Positions 16,319 to 25,990 of a DNA stretch of 64,000 nt are shown piece by piece. This DNA is from Gammaproteobacteria bacterium. GTDB taxonomy: Bacteria; Pseudomonadota; Gammaproteobacteria; 21-64-14. The notes beneath the pieces were generated by a model. It ran no database searches and was not told where the DNA came from. It was given only the letters and a program-made list of their open reading frames with translations. The stretch's first letter is position 1, and every line of letters starts with the position of its first letter. Both the position numbers and the translations under genes were made by a program. The DNA is taken from NCBI GenBank assembly GCA_027013145.1, contig JALUXX010000021.1, positions 19,809 to 83,808 on the forward strand. The letters are read 5' to 3'.

Positions 16319-16741
16319 ATGACGGTACGTTCACTGAATACGGGAACCGGCAAGGGATCGGGGAAGGACGGTCGCGGTCGCGCCGGCCGCGCGCAAGCAC
16401 CCGTCCTGATCTTCACACGTCGTTGCGCGGAATCGGATCCGCTTCCGGCCGAGGAGTGGGCCCAGCGCCTCGTCGACATCGCCGGGGCGCACGCGCGCAG
16501 CGAGCGCGACTGCCGGCCGCAGATCGTCGAGTGCCGGGTGTGTCCGGAGCGCTGTTGCGTACGCATCGCGGGCTCGGTCCGCGAGCACTACCCGCGCCTG
16601 TTCCGCGATCTGCTCGGGTTCGCCGGCGCCACCCAGGCCGCGGATCACACTGCCTCCTGTCCGGCGCTGCAAAGGGACCCGCCGACCGATCAATCGGCGG
16701 ATCGATCGTGCGCCGCCGATCCGACCGCGGCGGCGGCGTAG
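16319..16741 (+). CDS. Hypothetical cysteine-rich protein
   Basis: A 140-aa frame with GGAG seven bases before the ATG. The N-terminal 30 residues are basic and low in complexity. The middle has PVLIFTRRCAES, WAQRLVDIAGAHARSERDC and VECRVCPERCCVRI, giving five cysteines close together that could bind metal. No family is recognised. Its 3' end overlaps the convergent slt gene by 52 nt. The coding case rests on the ribosome site and the non-random cysteine cluster and is moderate at best. Confidence 0.4.
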   Translation: MTVRSLNTGTGKGSGKDGRGRAGRAQAPVLIFTRRCAESDPLPAEEWAQRLVDIAGAHARSERDCRPQIVECRVCPERCCVRIAGSVREHYPRLFRDLLGFAGATQAADHTASCPALQRDPPTDQSADRSCAADPTAAAA

Positions 16742-18684
16742 CGGTTCTCGCGCAGCAGCGCCTGGATCCGGGTCGCGCGACCCGTGAGCCGCAGCTCGTA
16801 GACCACGGCGTTGAACAGAATCGCCTGCAGATAGTCGCGGGTCTCCCCGTAGGGCAGGGTCTCGATCCAGCGCGCGCCGCCCGCCGGGGGATCGCCGTCG
16901 AGCCACTGCGCCACGCGCGCGGGGCCGGCGTTATAGGCCGCACTGCCGATGACCAGGCTGCCGAAGCGCGTGTCCAGGTAATGCAGGTAGGCGCTGCCGA
17001 GTTCGACGTTGCGTGCCGGCTCGGCCAGCCGCCCGGCCGCCGTGCGGTCCGCGCCCGCGCGCCGTTGCAGCCAGCGCGCGGTCCCTGGCATCAGTTGCAT
17101 CAGGCCGCAGGCACCGGCGTCGGAGCACACGCCCGGCTTGAAGCCGCTCTCGCGGCGAATCGTCGCCAGGACCCATGCCGCCGGCAGCCCGGCGGCGCGC
17201 GCCCCGCGTTCGACCGCCGCGCGGTAGCCGGCCGGAAACAGCAGGGTCGAGGCGTTGTCGACCCCGGCCGCGACGGCGGCGTGCAGGGCGCCCCAGGGCC
17301 ATTTCGCGCCGCGGGCGACGCGGGCGGCCGCGAGCCGCGCGCGCGGATCGAGTCGTTGCAGCAACGCGCGCCACTCCTCCTCCGCATCCCGGTACTGGCC
17401 GGCGCGTTCAAGGAGCAGCGCCCGTACGGTGCCGCCCCGTGCGCGCACCTTCGACTGCAACGCCGGGTCCGGCGCCGGGATCGCGTCGCCCCAGTAGTAG
17501 GGGACGCCCGCGGCATCGGCGGCGAGGAAGCCGTAGTAGCTGAAGTGGGCGGCGGCGCGGCGGAAGCGCCGATCGGCCGCGCCGGCGTGCCCCGTCGCCG
17601 CCAGCGCGCGCGCCTCCCAATACAACCACACCGGTTGGGTGCGCTGAGCGGCCGGCATCGCCCGGACCGCCGCGAGGACGGTCGGCCAGCGGCCGGCGCG
17701 AAGGGCGTTGCGCACGCGCCACGCGCGGATGACGTCGTTGCGGGCGGCCGGTGCGAGCGCCGCCAGCCAGTGCTCGGCCTGAGGCAGGGCGTGGTAGGCG
17801 GCCTGCAGGGCGATCGCCCCCGCCACCCGGGCGCGCACGGCCGCGTCCGGTTTCCAGCGGGCGCGGACGCGGGACCACTGCGCGTGGGCCGCCGCCGGAT
17901 CGCGGGCCGCGGCCCGTAGGAAGGCGGCGACCAGCACCCGCTGCGCACCCGCGCGCGCACCGAAGGCCGAAGGCGCCCGGCGCAGCGCGAGACCGGGATC
18001 GCGATAGAGCGCAATTCGCGCGCGCGCCACGGTCCGGCCCGGCGGCGGGAGGCGATCCGCCAGTTCGCGTGCGAACGCAAGGTTCCCCGCCTCCAGCGCC
18101 AGAACGATGCGACGTGCGACCAGCGCGGCGGACGGTCCCCCGTCGGCGCCCAACAGCGCGAAGGCGGCGTTGCACGCGGGAGGCTGGCGATAGCCCACGA
18201 GCCATAGGCGCCGCGCACGGCTGCGCGCCGCCGCCGCACGACCGGCCGCGGCCAGCGCCTGCACCCGGTAACAGCGCACGCTCGCCCCGCCCCCGGTTCC
18301 GGGATCGAAGGCGAGAAACGCCTTCCAATCGCCGCCTCGCCCCAGTTCGCGCAACCACGCCGCCCGCAGGCGCGGCGTGATCGGCAGGTTCGGATAGCTT
18401 TGCAGGAACGATCGAACTTCGGCGGGCGCCGCAGTCTTCAGGTCCCGGCGCAGCGCGGCATACTGCAGATAGGGATACAGCGGAAAGCCCCGCAGCCGGC
18501 CCTCGAGCCGCTCGAAGCCCGGCAGATCGCCGGCCGCGAGGCGCGCGCGCGCCTCGCGATAAAGGCCCAGGTCCTGCGCCGCCGCGGCCCCCGCGGCGGG
18601 CGCCGAGATCGGCGCGCACGGCACGAGAAGCGCGGCGAAAACGCAGCCGACCCGCAACGGTCCCGGCCGATGCTTCTCTCTCAC
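16690..18684 (-). CDS. slt: Soluble lytic murein transglycosylase, Slt70 type
   Basis: A periplasmic enzyme that cleaves peptidoglycan between MurNAc and GlcNAc to form 1,6-anhydro ends. The 664-aa length matches E. coli Slt70 (645 aa). A signal peptide (about 1-35) leads into a long alpha-helical superhelix (U and L domains, about 40-480). The C-terminal SLT domain has the catalytic glutamate in ATIRRESGFKP (about 511), then GACGLMQLMPGTA and AYNAGPARV. All signature motifs are intact. It stands alone on the minus strand, next to the divergent kch gene, and its last codons overlap the hypothetical gene on the other strand. Confidence 0.93.
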   Translation of the reverse strand: MREKHRPGPLRVGCVFAALLVPCAPISAPAAGAAAAQDLGLYREARARLAAGDLPGFERLEGRLRGFPLYPYLQYAALRRDLKTAAPAEVRSFLQSYPNLPITPRLRAAWLRELGRGGDWKAFLAFDPGTGGGASVRCYRVQALAAAGRAAAARSRARRLWLVGYRQPPACNAAFALLGADGGPSAALVARRIVLALEAGNLAFARELADRLPPPGRTVARARIALYRDPGLALRRAPSAFGARAGAQRVLVAAFLRAAARDPAAAHAQWSRVRARWKPDAAVRARVAGAIALQAAYHALPQAEHWLAALAPAARNDVIRAWRVRNALRAGRWPTVLAAVRAMPAAQRTQPVWLYWEARALAATGHAGAADRRFRRAAAHFSYYGFLAADAAGVPYYWGDAIPAPDPALQSKVRARGGTVRALLLERAGQYRDAEEEWRALLQRLDPRARLAAARVARGAKWPWGALHAAVAAGVDNASTLLFPAGYRAAVERGARAAGLPAAWVLATIRRESGFKPGVCSDAGACGLMQLMPGTARWLQRRAGADRTAAGRLAEPARNVELGSAYLHYLDTRFGSLVIGSAAYNAGPARVAQWLDGDPPAGGARWIETLPYGETRDYLQAILFNAVVYELRLTGRATRIQALLRENRYAAAAVGSAAHDRSAD

Positions 18685-18838
18685 GCGCCGCTCCCTGGAG
18701 TGCGTCCGGTATCCGCGAGTCGCGCCGTCGCGCGCAAGTCAGTATGATCCCCCGACGCACGGGCGTTGGGAAGGGCCCGGACCCCGTGGCGTCGTGCTAC
18801 CGCCAACCCATGAGGACGGTGCGGAAATCCAGACCCGC

Positions 18839-20041
18839 ATGAGTGGCGCAGACTCGGAGCCGGTCGAAGATGCACGGACCATGAGCCGGCGGCTGTGGTC
18901 GGGCCTGCGCGCGCTCTGGCCGCAGGTTCCACTGGCCGCAGCGCTGGCCGCAAGCGGTCTGGTCAATCTCCTGCACGGACTGCGGCACCCGCTCCCGCTC
19001 CCCGGGGAGATACAGGCGCTGGCGAGCGTCGCCAGCCCGCTCGCGGCCCTGGGCAACACGACCGAAGTCATACTCGGCGGCGGCTTGGTACTGGTCGGCA
19101 TCGGTCTGTTGTGGCGCCTGCGGGCCGCCTGGGCGTTCGCCGTGCTCCTGGTGGCGATCACCGCGGCCGTCAACGCGTTTCGTGCCCAGGGGACGGTGGC
19201 GATCGCGTTGCCGGCGCTGTGGCTGCTCGCGCTGATCGTGTTGCGCCATCATTTCCGGCGGCATACGGCCCTCGGCAGCCTGCTGATGACCTTGATCAGC
19301 GTGATCAGCGTGTTCGCCTACGGCAGTTTCGGTGCGCTGCTCCTCGGCGGCGACTTCCACCCGCCGATCCACGCGCTCTCCGACGCCTTCTATTTCACGG
19401 TCGTCACGCTGTCGACCGTGGGCTACGGCGATATCGTCCCGGCGACCACGGAGGCGCGGATGTTCGTCGTCTCGCTGCTGGTGATCGGGCTGAGCATCTT
19501 CGCCACCGCCGTCGTCTCGACCCTGGGTCCGGCGATCTCCGGCGAACTGGCGCGGATCTTCACCCCGGAGGAACGCAAGATGAAACTGAAGAATCACGTC
19601 ATCCTGGTCGGTGAAGGATCGATCGCCCGCAACACGGCGCGCGAGCTGGCGGCACGCGGCATCGACTTCGTGCAGGTGGTGGCCCCGGGAGAGGAGGCGC
19701 CGCTGCCCGAGCGTCCGGTCGTCCAGGGCGACTCCAGCGAGGATCCGGTCCTCCAGCAGGCGGGGATCGCCGACGCCCGGCTGGTCATAGCCGCCTGCGA
19801 CGACGACAGCGAGAACGCATTCATCTCGCTGGCCGCGAAGGACATCAAGCCCGAGGTTCGCGTGCTCGCGGTGGCCGGTTCGGCGCGCTCGATCCGGCGC
19901 CTGAAGCTCGCCCGCGCCGACTTGGTCTTCGCCCCGGCGGCGGTCGGCAGCCGCCTGCTCGCCAACCTCGTCGAGGGCGGCGAGATCCCGGCCCAGTTTC
20001 AGGATCTCCTCGAAGGGCGCCCCGCGGGAGGGGCGGCGTGA
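18839..20041 (+). CDS. kch: Kch-like potassium channel with RCK (TrkA-N) domain
   Basis: An inner-membrane potassium channel. About five or six hydrophobic segments precede the pore, with the selectivity filter STVGYGDIVP (about 191-200). A cytoplasmic RCK domain follows from about 245 (NHVILVGEGSIARNTARELA; GDSSEDPVLQQAGI; AACDDDSENAFISLAAKD). Length and order match E. coli Kch (417 aa). As in E. coli, an internal Met lies just before the RCK domain (MKLKNHVIL), which could give a separate RCK subunit. The start is uncertain: GTG 18794, ATG 18839 and ATG 18881 are in frame, none with a strong ribosome site, and alignment to Kch would favour one of the last two. Confidence 0.9.
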   Translation: MSGADSEPVEDARTMSRRLWSGLRALWPQVPLAAALAASGLVNLLHGLRHPLPLPGEIQALASVASPLAALGNTTEVILGGGLVLVGIGLLWRLRAAWAFAVLLVAITAAVNAFRAQGTVAIALPALWLLALIVLRHHFRRHTALGSLLMTLISVISVFAYGSFGALLLGGDFHPPIHALSDAFYFTVVTLSTVGYGDIVPATTEARMFVVSLLVIGLSIFATAVVSTLGPAISGELARIFTPEERKMKLKNHVILVGEGSIARNTARELAARGIDFVQVVAPGEEAPLPERPVVQGDSSEDPVLQQAGIADARLVIAACDDDSENAFISLAAKDIKPEVRVLAVAGSARSIRRLKLARADLVFAPAAVGSRLLANLVEGGEIPAQFQDLLEGRPAGGAA

Positions 20042-20146
20042 GCGGCCCCGGTTCGCCGCAACGGTTGCGGGGCCGGTTCCGATGCGCGCCGGCGGCGGCT
20101 ACAATGCTTCGCGCAGGTCGCAAGGGCTGAGCGGGGCCGAAGCCGG

Positions 20147-20617
20147 ATGAAGCGTTTCAGCGAATTGGTGGAGGACTGCCGGGCGGAGGTGAAGGAGATC
20201 CTGCCCTGGGACCTGAGCGAGTGGTTCGAGGAGGGCGGCAGCCCGATGCTCCTCGACGTGCGCGAACCCTACGAGTTCGCGCGCATGCGCATCGCCGGAT
20301 CGCTCAACGTTCCGCGCGGCATCCTCGAGGTCGCGTGCGAATACGGTTACGAGGACACCGTCCCCGAGCTGGCCGCCGCCCGCGAGCGCGAAATCGTCGT
20401 GATCTGCCGCTCCGGCCTGCGCAGCGTGCTGGCGGCACACACGCTCCAGATCCTCGGCTACCGCCAGGTCACCTCGCTCAAGACGGGCCTGCGCGGCTGG
20501 AACGACTACGAGCAGCCCCTGGTCGACGCGGCCGGACGCCCCGTCGACGCCGACGAGGCCGACGAATACCTGTCCCCCCGCCTGACGCCGGAACAGCAAC
20601 GGTCCGGGGAGAGCTGA
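20147..20617 (+). CDS. Rhodanese-domain sulfurtransferase
   Basis: A single rhodanese domain of 156 aa, expected to carry sulfane sulfur on Cys87 in the loop VICRSGLRS. The CH2-type start (MLLDVREPYEFARMRIAGS) and the LGYRQVTSLKTGLRGWNDY segment are canonical. No signal peptide is seen, so it is cytoplasmic. In a sulfur-oxidising lineage such proteins handle persulfides, but nothing nearby ties it to a particular pathway. The gene lies 105 nt after kch in the same orientation. The following 314 nt to the next gene hold only a short GC hairpin near 20779-20800. Confidence 0.88.
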   Translation: MKRFSELVEDCRAEVKEILPWDLSEWFEEGGSPMLLDVREPYEFARMRIAGSLNVPRGILEVACEYGYEDTVPELAAAREREIVVICRSGLRSVLAAHTLQILGYRQVTSLKTGLRGWNDYEQPLVDAAGRPVDADEADEYLSPRLTPEQQRSGES

Positions 20618-20931
20618 CGGCGCCGCCCGGTAGTCCCGCCCGTTACTTACGGATCCGACAGGCTCCCAGCGTTTCCCTGCGGTATTGCGTTGCGGCGGGC
20701 GCCGACCCGCCCGGCGCGAGATCGGGCTAAAGCCCTCCGCGCAGCGGCCGATAACCAGCCCACGGGAATCTGCGCCTGTAGCGCCGGGACGCCCCGGCGC
20801 CCCCGTCTGCACGCGGCGCGGCGGCCGCGCGGGTTGGGAATGACCCGGACAACCGCACTTTCAACTCGAGGCGGCGGGATGCGGGGCCCAGGTCGATCGC
20901 GGCCGGGTCGCGACCCCCGGCCGGGAACGCG

Positions 20932-22758
20932 ATGGACGCCCCTGACGACGACCTCAATCTCCAGCTCCTGCGGGCTTACATCGACAGCGCCAACGACGGC
21001 ATCTTCGTCGTATGCGACGAGATGAAGTTCCATGTCGCCAACCGGCGCCTGGAAGATTGGCTCGCCACCCCGGAAACCGTATTGACCGAGCACTGCGGCC
21101 GCATCCCGCTCACCGATTTCCTCCCGGATGCGGATGATCGCGACCACTTCAGGCACTGCTTCGAGCAGACGCTGGGCGGGCGACCGGCACGGCTGGAGTG
21201 CCGGCTGGCCCCGCCTTCCGGTGCCGAGCGCTGGGTCGAGATCAACATGAGCCGCGTAGCGCTCGAGGTCGGCTCCATGGTGATCGGGCTGGTGCGCGAC
21301 ATCGGGCGTCAGCGGGAGCTGTCCAGCGAACTCGAACGTCGCGCGCGCACGGACGATCTCACTGGTCTTCCGAACCGGGGGGAGTTCTGGCGCTGTCTGC
21401 AGCGCCTGATCGACGAAGGCGGTGTCGCCCGGGTCCCGTATGGGCTGCTCTACGTGGACCTCGACCAGCTCAAGATCGTCAACGAGACCTGCGGTCACAT
21501 CGCCGGAGATACCCTGCTGCGCGAGGCTGCGACGGTTCTGCGCCGTTCGTGCCCCGATACGGCCATGCTCGGCCGTCTCGGCGGAGACGAGTTTGCGGTT
21601 CTCCTCGAGGACAGCGACGCGGACGCCACCGTGCGCACGGCCCGCAGCATCCTGCAAGCGCTCGGGCGCAGCGCGTTTCGCTGGGACGGGGCGAGCTTCG
21701 CGCTCGGGTGCAGCATCGGGGTCGTACACCTTTCGCAACGCTGGACCAGCGTCCCCGATATCCTCGGCGCCGCCGACGCGGCCTGTTATGTCGCCAAAGA
21801 CAGAGGGCGCAATCGCATTCAGGTCTACGCCGACCGTGGGCCCTGCCGCCAACGGCGCACTGAAGCGCACTGGGTGGAGCGCATCTCGCGCGCGCTTAGG
21901 GAGGAGCGCTTCGCCTTGTTTCACCAGCGCATCGTACCCATTTCCGTCCACGCCAGCGGGGCGGAATCGCGTGCCCACGAGATACTCCTGCGCATGCGCG
22001 CGCACAACGGCGCCATCGTACGTCCGCAAAGCTTCCTCCCGGCCGCCGAGCGCTACAACCTCATGCCGGCGGTCGACCGCTGGGTGGTCGAGCGGGTGCT
22101 GCGCGCGCTCGCTCCCGGTACCACAGCGACACCGGTTCCCGACCTATGCTTCGTGAACCTCTCGGGCGCCAGCATCAACGACCGCAGCTTCCCCGGATTT
22201 CTCAAGCGCCGCATCGAGCGCCACGGCGTCGACCCGGCGCGATTGTGCTTCGAGATCACGGAGACGGTCGCGGTACGCAACATCAAACGCGCCACGCGGG
22301 TCGTGCGGCAACTGCGCGAACTCGGCTGCCGGTTCGCCCTCGACGATTTCGGAAGCGGCATGTCGTCGTTCGCCTATCTGAAGGCATTGCCCGTGGACTT
22401 CCTGAAGATCGATGGATCGCTGATCCGCGGCGCCGCGCGCCCCACGGTGGACCGCGCCATCGTCGCGTCCGTTCGCGATATCGCCGCGAGCATGGGCATC
22501 GCGACCATCGCCGAATTCGTGGAGAGCGCGGCCATACGCCAGGCGCTCGCCGACATCGGGATCGACTACGGCCAGGGCTATGCCATCCACGAACCCTCCC
22601 CATTGGTGTGCGCCGCGGCGGCGGCCGCCGCGCACGCGTACCGCGACGCGCCGGTGACGGACGCGCGGGCAGGGGGGATGGGACGGTCGCGCACGCGCGA
22701 CGACAACCGCAGCTACCGACGTCCTTCACCGGCGGCCGCGAGGACGCGGGAGTCATGA
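20932..22758 (+). CDS. PAS-GGDEF-EAL c-di-GMP turnover protein
   Basis: A cytoplasmic second-messenger enzyme of 608 aa. An N-terminal PAS-like sensor (about 10-125) is followed by a GGDEF domain with intact LGGDEFAVLL (about 216-225), then an EAL domain with the catalytic glutamate in HEILLRM (about 348), NLSG, ITETVAV, DDFGSG and KIDGSLI. Both active sites look intact, so it could make or degrade c-di-GMP depending on the signal. The last 50 residues are low-complexity and arginine-rich. Its TGA overlaps the ATG of the next gene (ATGA), coupling it to a membrane-bound diguanylate cyclase. Confidence 0.9.
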   Translation: MDAPDDDLNLQLLRAYIDSANDGIFVVCDEMKFHVANRRLEDWLATPETVLTEHCGRIPLTDFLPDADDRDHFRHCFEQTLGGRPARLECRLAPPSGAERWVEINMSRVALEVGSMVIGLVRDIGRQRELSSELERRARTDDLTGLPNRGEFWRCLQRLIDEGGVARVPYGLLYVDLDQLKIVNETCGHIAGDTLLREAATVLRRSCPDTAMLGRLGGDEFAVLLEDSDADATVRTARSILQALGRSAFRWDGASFALGCSIGVVHLSQRWTSVPDILGAADAACYVAKDRGRNRIQVYADRGPCRQRRTEAHWVERISRALREERFALFHQRIVPISVHASGAESRAHEILLRMRAHNGAIVRPQSFLPAAERYNLMPAVDRWVVERVLRALAPGTTATPVPDLCFVNLSGASINDRSFPGFLKRRIERHGVDPARLCFEITETVAVRNIKRATRVVRQLRELGCRFALDDFGSGMSSFAYLKALPVDFLKIDGSLIRGAARPTVDRAIVASVRDIAASMGIATIAEFVESAAIRQALADIGIDYGQGYAIHEPSPLVCAAAAAAAHAYRDAPVTDARAGGMGRSRTRDDNRSYRRPSPAAARTRES

Positions 22759-24422
22759 AGCTACGCCCGTCGTTCCGCTCGATCCTGGTCGCGGCGTTCT
22801 TCGTCGTGTCGCTGACACCGGTCGCCCTCATGACCGCATGGCTGTACCAAGGCGCCCGCGCCAACGTATGGCGGGAGGCGCGGGACAAGAATCAGCTGCT
22901 TTCGCAGAACATCGCGGGACCGATCTACCTGTACCTCAATGCCGCGCGCAACAACCTTGCCTTGCTCGGCCGACTGATCGTCGAGGGCGGTGGCCCGCGC
23001 GAACTTCCGGCCGGCGTACTGAGGAGCGACTACTTCCGGCAAGTATTGCTGATCGACGGACGCCGCGTATCGCGCATCACCGGGGAGGCAAAGGGGACCG
23101 TGCCGTCGCTGCGCATGCTGCGCGCCAACACGCAGGTGCGGGCCCTGCTGCGATCGTCCGCGGCCGGCGACACCGGCGTGGTACCGGACCCCGTCACCGG
23201 GCGGCCGACCGTCTACTTCAGCCGCCCCACCGCGGCCGGCGTCCTGCTCGGTGCCCTCGACCTGCGCCCGCTGGAGGCGATCCGCGAGCGGATCCACTTC
23301 GGCCGGCACGGCCACTGTGCGATCACGGATCGCTACGGAACCCTCGTGGCACACCCGAATCCGCAGTGGGTCGCGCACATGAAGAACGTCTCCTCCTGGC
23401 CCATCGTGCACTCCGGCATGGAAGGGCACACGGGCGTGATGACCTTCTACTCGCCGTTTACCCGGGAGCGCATGATCGCCGGTTACGCCTCGGTCCCGCA
23501 CTACGGGTGGGTCGTGCTCACGCCGCAACCCCTTTGGGAACTGACTGCGCGCGCCGAGCGCATGGCGCGCCGCGGTCTGATCGTCGGCGGCGTCGGCCTG
23601 GTGATCTCGCTGCTGATCGCCGCATGGCTGTCGCGGCGCCTGTCCGGCGGGATCGATCGACTGGTCCAGGGGCTGCGCCGTCTGCAGAACAAGGACTACT
23701 CCGCCGGCTTCCCCGAGTTCGGTGCCGTCGCGCCCCGGGAGATGGAGGTTCTGCGCGGCTACGCCAACGACATGGCGGCGAGCGTGCGCGAGGCGATCGC
23801 CTCGCGCGACGAACTCAACGCGGAACTCGAGGCCCGCGTCCAGGCCGCTACGCGCGAGCTGATCGAAGCGAACTCGGAACTGCAGGAAAAGGCCTACGTA
23901 GACGACCTGACGCGGGTCCGCAACCGCCGGGCCCTGTGGAAGAAGGTCTCGGAGATGAGCGCGGGCGACGACGGGCGGGGCGGCGCGGTCCAGCTCGTGC
24001 TCTTCGACATCGACCGCTTCAAAGAGATCAACGATACTTGGGGACACGACGCGGGCGACCGCGTACTCACCCATGTCTCGGACATCATCCGAGCCGAGAC
24101 GCGCGCCGAGGATTTCGTCGCCCGCTACGGCGGCGATGAGTTCCTGATTCTGATGGAGGACTGCAGCGGGGAAGACGCCCGCGCGCGTGCGGAATCGATC
24201 CGCGGGGCCATCGAGGACTCGGTCGTGGAACTTCCCGACGGGCCGATTCGGGTGACGGTCAGCGTCGGCATCGCCTGCGGGACCGGCACGGGGGCCGGGC
24301 CCGCCTTCGCGGAGCTGCTACGCCGGGCCGACCAGGCGATGTACGAGTCCAAGCGGGCGGGGCGCAACCGGATCCGCCAGGCCGTCGCCGGCGAGTTCGA
24401 GGGAGACCGAACGCGTCTCTGA
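22755..24422 (+). CDS. Membrane diguanylate cyclase with periplasmic Cache-type sensor
   Basis: Makes c-di-GMP. The 555-aa protein has TM1 (about 10-30), a periplasmic dCache-like sensor (about 31-270, with DRYGTLVAHPNPQWV), TM2 (about 277-297), a HAMP-like region and coiled coil (about 300-380), and a GGDEF domain with YGGDEFLILME (about 457-467) and the FDIDRFKEINDTWGH substrate loop. The start is the ATG overlapping the upstream stop codon, with GGGAG just before it. The intact GGDEF and absence of EAL predict a pure synthase, paired with the bifunctional protein upstream. Confidence 0.92.
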   Translation: MKLRPSFRSILVAAFFVVSLTPVALMTAWLYQGARANVWREARDKNQLLSQNIAGPIYLYLNAARNNLALLGRLIVEGGGPRELPAGVLRSDYFRQVLLIDGRRVSRITGEAKGTVPSLRMLRANTQVRALLRSSAAGDTGVVPDPVTGRPTVYFSRPTAAGVLLGALDLRPLEAIRERIHFGRHGHCAITDRYGTLVAHPNPQWVAHMKNVSSWPIVHSGMEGHTGVMTFYSPFTRERMIAGYASVPHYGWVVLTPQPLWELTARAERMARRGLIVGGVGLVISLLIAAWLSRRLSGGIDRLVQGLRRLQNKDYSAGFPEFGAVAPREMEVLRGYANDMAASVREAIASRDELNAELEARVQAATRELIEANSELQEKAYVDDLTRVRNRRALWKKVSEMSAGDDGRGGAVQLVLFDIDRFKEINDTWGHDAGDRVLTHVSDIIRAETRAEDFVARYGGDEFLILMEDCSGEDARARAESIRGAIEDSVVELPDGPIRVTVSVGIACGTGTGAGPAFAELLRRADQAMYESKRAGRNRIRQAVAGEFEGDRTRL

Positions 24423-24563
24423 CCCCGCCTCCGCGCCGCGCCGCGCGACCCGCGGTGCGCCGGAGGGGATCGAGTCACCGGCCCCCGACTGGTATGCTGG
24501 CGGGAGTCCGACGCGCTCCTCGCGGGTGCGTCGGCGCCCGCAACCGCCATTCCGGAGCGTGCG

Positions 24564-25079
24564 ATGGAGCGACTGCGAAACAGGATCCGGGACATCCCGG
24601 ACTTCCCCAAGCCCGGCGTCGTCTACCGGGACATCACCCCCCTGGTCCGCGACCCGGCGGCGCTGCGCCTGGCGGTCCACGAACTGGTACACCCGTTTTT
24701 CCGCGACGGTCTCACGGCCGTGGTCGGCATGGAGGCGCGCGGCTTCATCTTCGGCGCGCTGGCGGCGTGGGAACTCGGCATCGGCTTCGTACCGTTGCGC
24801 AAGCCCGGCAAACTGCCCTACGACGTACACAGCATCTCGTACGATCTCGAGTACGGCTCGGAGAGTCTCGAAGTCCATGTCGACGCGCTCGGCCCCGAGG
24901 ACCGGGTCCTGGTGGTCGACGACGTCCTCGCTACCGGCGGCACGGCGCAGGCGAGCTGTGCGTTGATCGAGAGGCTGGGCGCCCGCATCGCCGCGTGCGC
25001 GTTCGTCGTGGAGCTCGATTTCCTGCAGGGCCGCAGGCGCCTGGAGCCTCATCGGGTGCATTCGCTCGTGCATTATTGA
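24564..25079 (+). CDS. apt: Adenine phosphoribosyltransferase
   Basis: Purine salvage: adenine + PRPP gives AMP + PPi. At 171 aa it is the normal size. Hallmarks are the N-terminal IRDIPDFPKPGVVYRDITPL, the GMEARGFIFGA segment, FVPLRKPGKLPY, and the PRPP-binding VLVVDDVLATGGTA (about 117-130). The usual end (AFVVELDFLQGR) is complete. It stands alone, 141 nt after the diguanylate cyclase. Confidence 0.97.
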   Translation: MERLRNRIRDIPDFPKPGVVYRDITPLVRDPAALRLAVHELVHPFFRDGLTAVVGMEARGFIFGALAAWELGIGFVPLRKPGKLPYDVHSISYDLEYGSESLEVHVDALGPEDRVLVVDDVLATGGTAQASCALIERLGARIAACAFVVELDFLQGRRRLEPHRVHSLVHY

Positions 25080-25259
25080 GGGCCGGGGACGCGGCACCTG
25101 CACGTCGCGCCCGCGGGCGGGCGGGTGAAATGCTATGCTTCGACGCGGGGCCGGACTGGGCGCAGCCGCATCCCGCCCCGAGGCCGGCGCGGCGGAAGGG
25201 AAGGTCCCTTCCCGGACTCAGGCGAACCAGCGGTCAGGAGGCCCGGCGGCGTGCGCGGA

Positions 25260-25493
25260 ATGGTCCCACCGGATCCGGAGACCCACGTCTCAGAGGTGCG
25301 GTGTGCCGTGGTCTACATGCCGCGGCGGGGACGCAAGCGCTTCCCGGCCGGCTGCGTCGAGGTCAAGGAATCCGAGTCGGCGGCGCTCGAATCGGCGCGC
25401 CCCGATGAGCATCGTTATGCGGCCCGTGTCCTGGGCCCTTCGAAGTCCTCCGAGGGTCAATACATCTACTATCTCGTCGAGTGGTTGACCTGA
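25260..25493 (+). CDS. Small conserved-looking hypothetical protein
   Basis: A 77-aa protein starting at ATG 25260 (MVPPDPETHVSEVRCAVVYM). It has a compact, protein-like sequence (RGRKRFPAGCVEVKESESA, HRYAARVLGPSKSSEGQ) and ends in YIYYLVEWLT. The stretch upstream in the same frame is arginine/proline-rich and probably not coded. No family is recognised. It lies 35 nt before the next small gene in the same direction, and the two may form an operon. Confidence 0.6.
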   Translation: MVPPDPETHVSEVRCAVVYMPRRGRKRFPAGCVEVKESESAALESARPDEHRYAARVLGPSKSSEGQYIYYLVEWLT

Positions 25494-25528
25494 GCGCCCG
25501 AGGCGCACACCCCAGCGGAGACACGCCG

Positions 25529-25864
25529 ATGGACGACGCCCGCACGCAGAGCTGCCCGGTCCGCGCACCCCCGGACTTCTCCGGGGTCACCGTCGTCGAA
25601 CTCGATCCGCAACCGCCGTGTGCGGACTACCGCTGCGCCATGGCCCTGGCGGATGCCGAAGCCCGGGCGCGGCTCGGCGAGTACATGCTGCTGTCGTGGT
25701 ACGACCGGGACCGGGACTTCGAGTCGCCGCAGCACGCCAGCGAGTGCCATGAGGCGGGCGCCGTACCCGGTTACGTCGACTACGGCCTGAACCACGGCGC
25801 GACCCTCCAGGTCGTGGTCGAGCACGGGCGCTTCGTCTTCTTCTATCTTCCGGTCGATCTCTGA
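25529..25864 (+). CDS. Small conserved-looking hypothetical protein
   Basis: A 111-aa protein whose ATG at 25529 follows AGCGGAGAC. Sequence features are YRCAMALADAEARARLGEYM, LLSWYDRDRDFESPQHASEC, PGYVDYGLNHGATLQVVVE and a hydrophobic end, FVFFYLPVDL. The pattern (aromatic DRDRD loop, conserved Cys/His, beta-rich end) looks like a small folded domain conserved across sulfur-oxidising and archaeal genomes, but I cannot name the family with confidence. No signal peptide or membrane segment. Confidence 0.65.
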   Translation: MDDARTQSCPVRAPPDFSGVTVVELDPQPPCADYRCAMALADAEARARLGEYMLLSWYDRDRDFESPQHASECHEAGAVPGYVDYGLNHGATLQVVVEHGRFVFFYLPVDL

Positions 25865-25990
25865 CCCCCGTCCCGGGGGCTCGGGGCGGCGGCCGCCGCA
25901 CCCGCGTATCCAACGGCGGCGGGCCTACGGGAAACGCAGCGGCTGCCGCTGTAGGGTGCGGACCCAGGGGGAAACCGGGCGCACAGTGTC

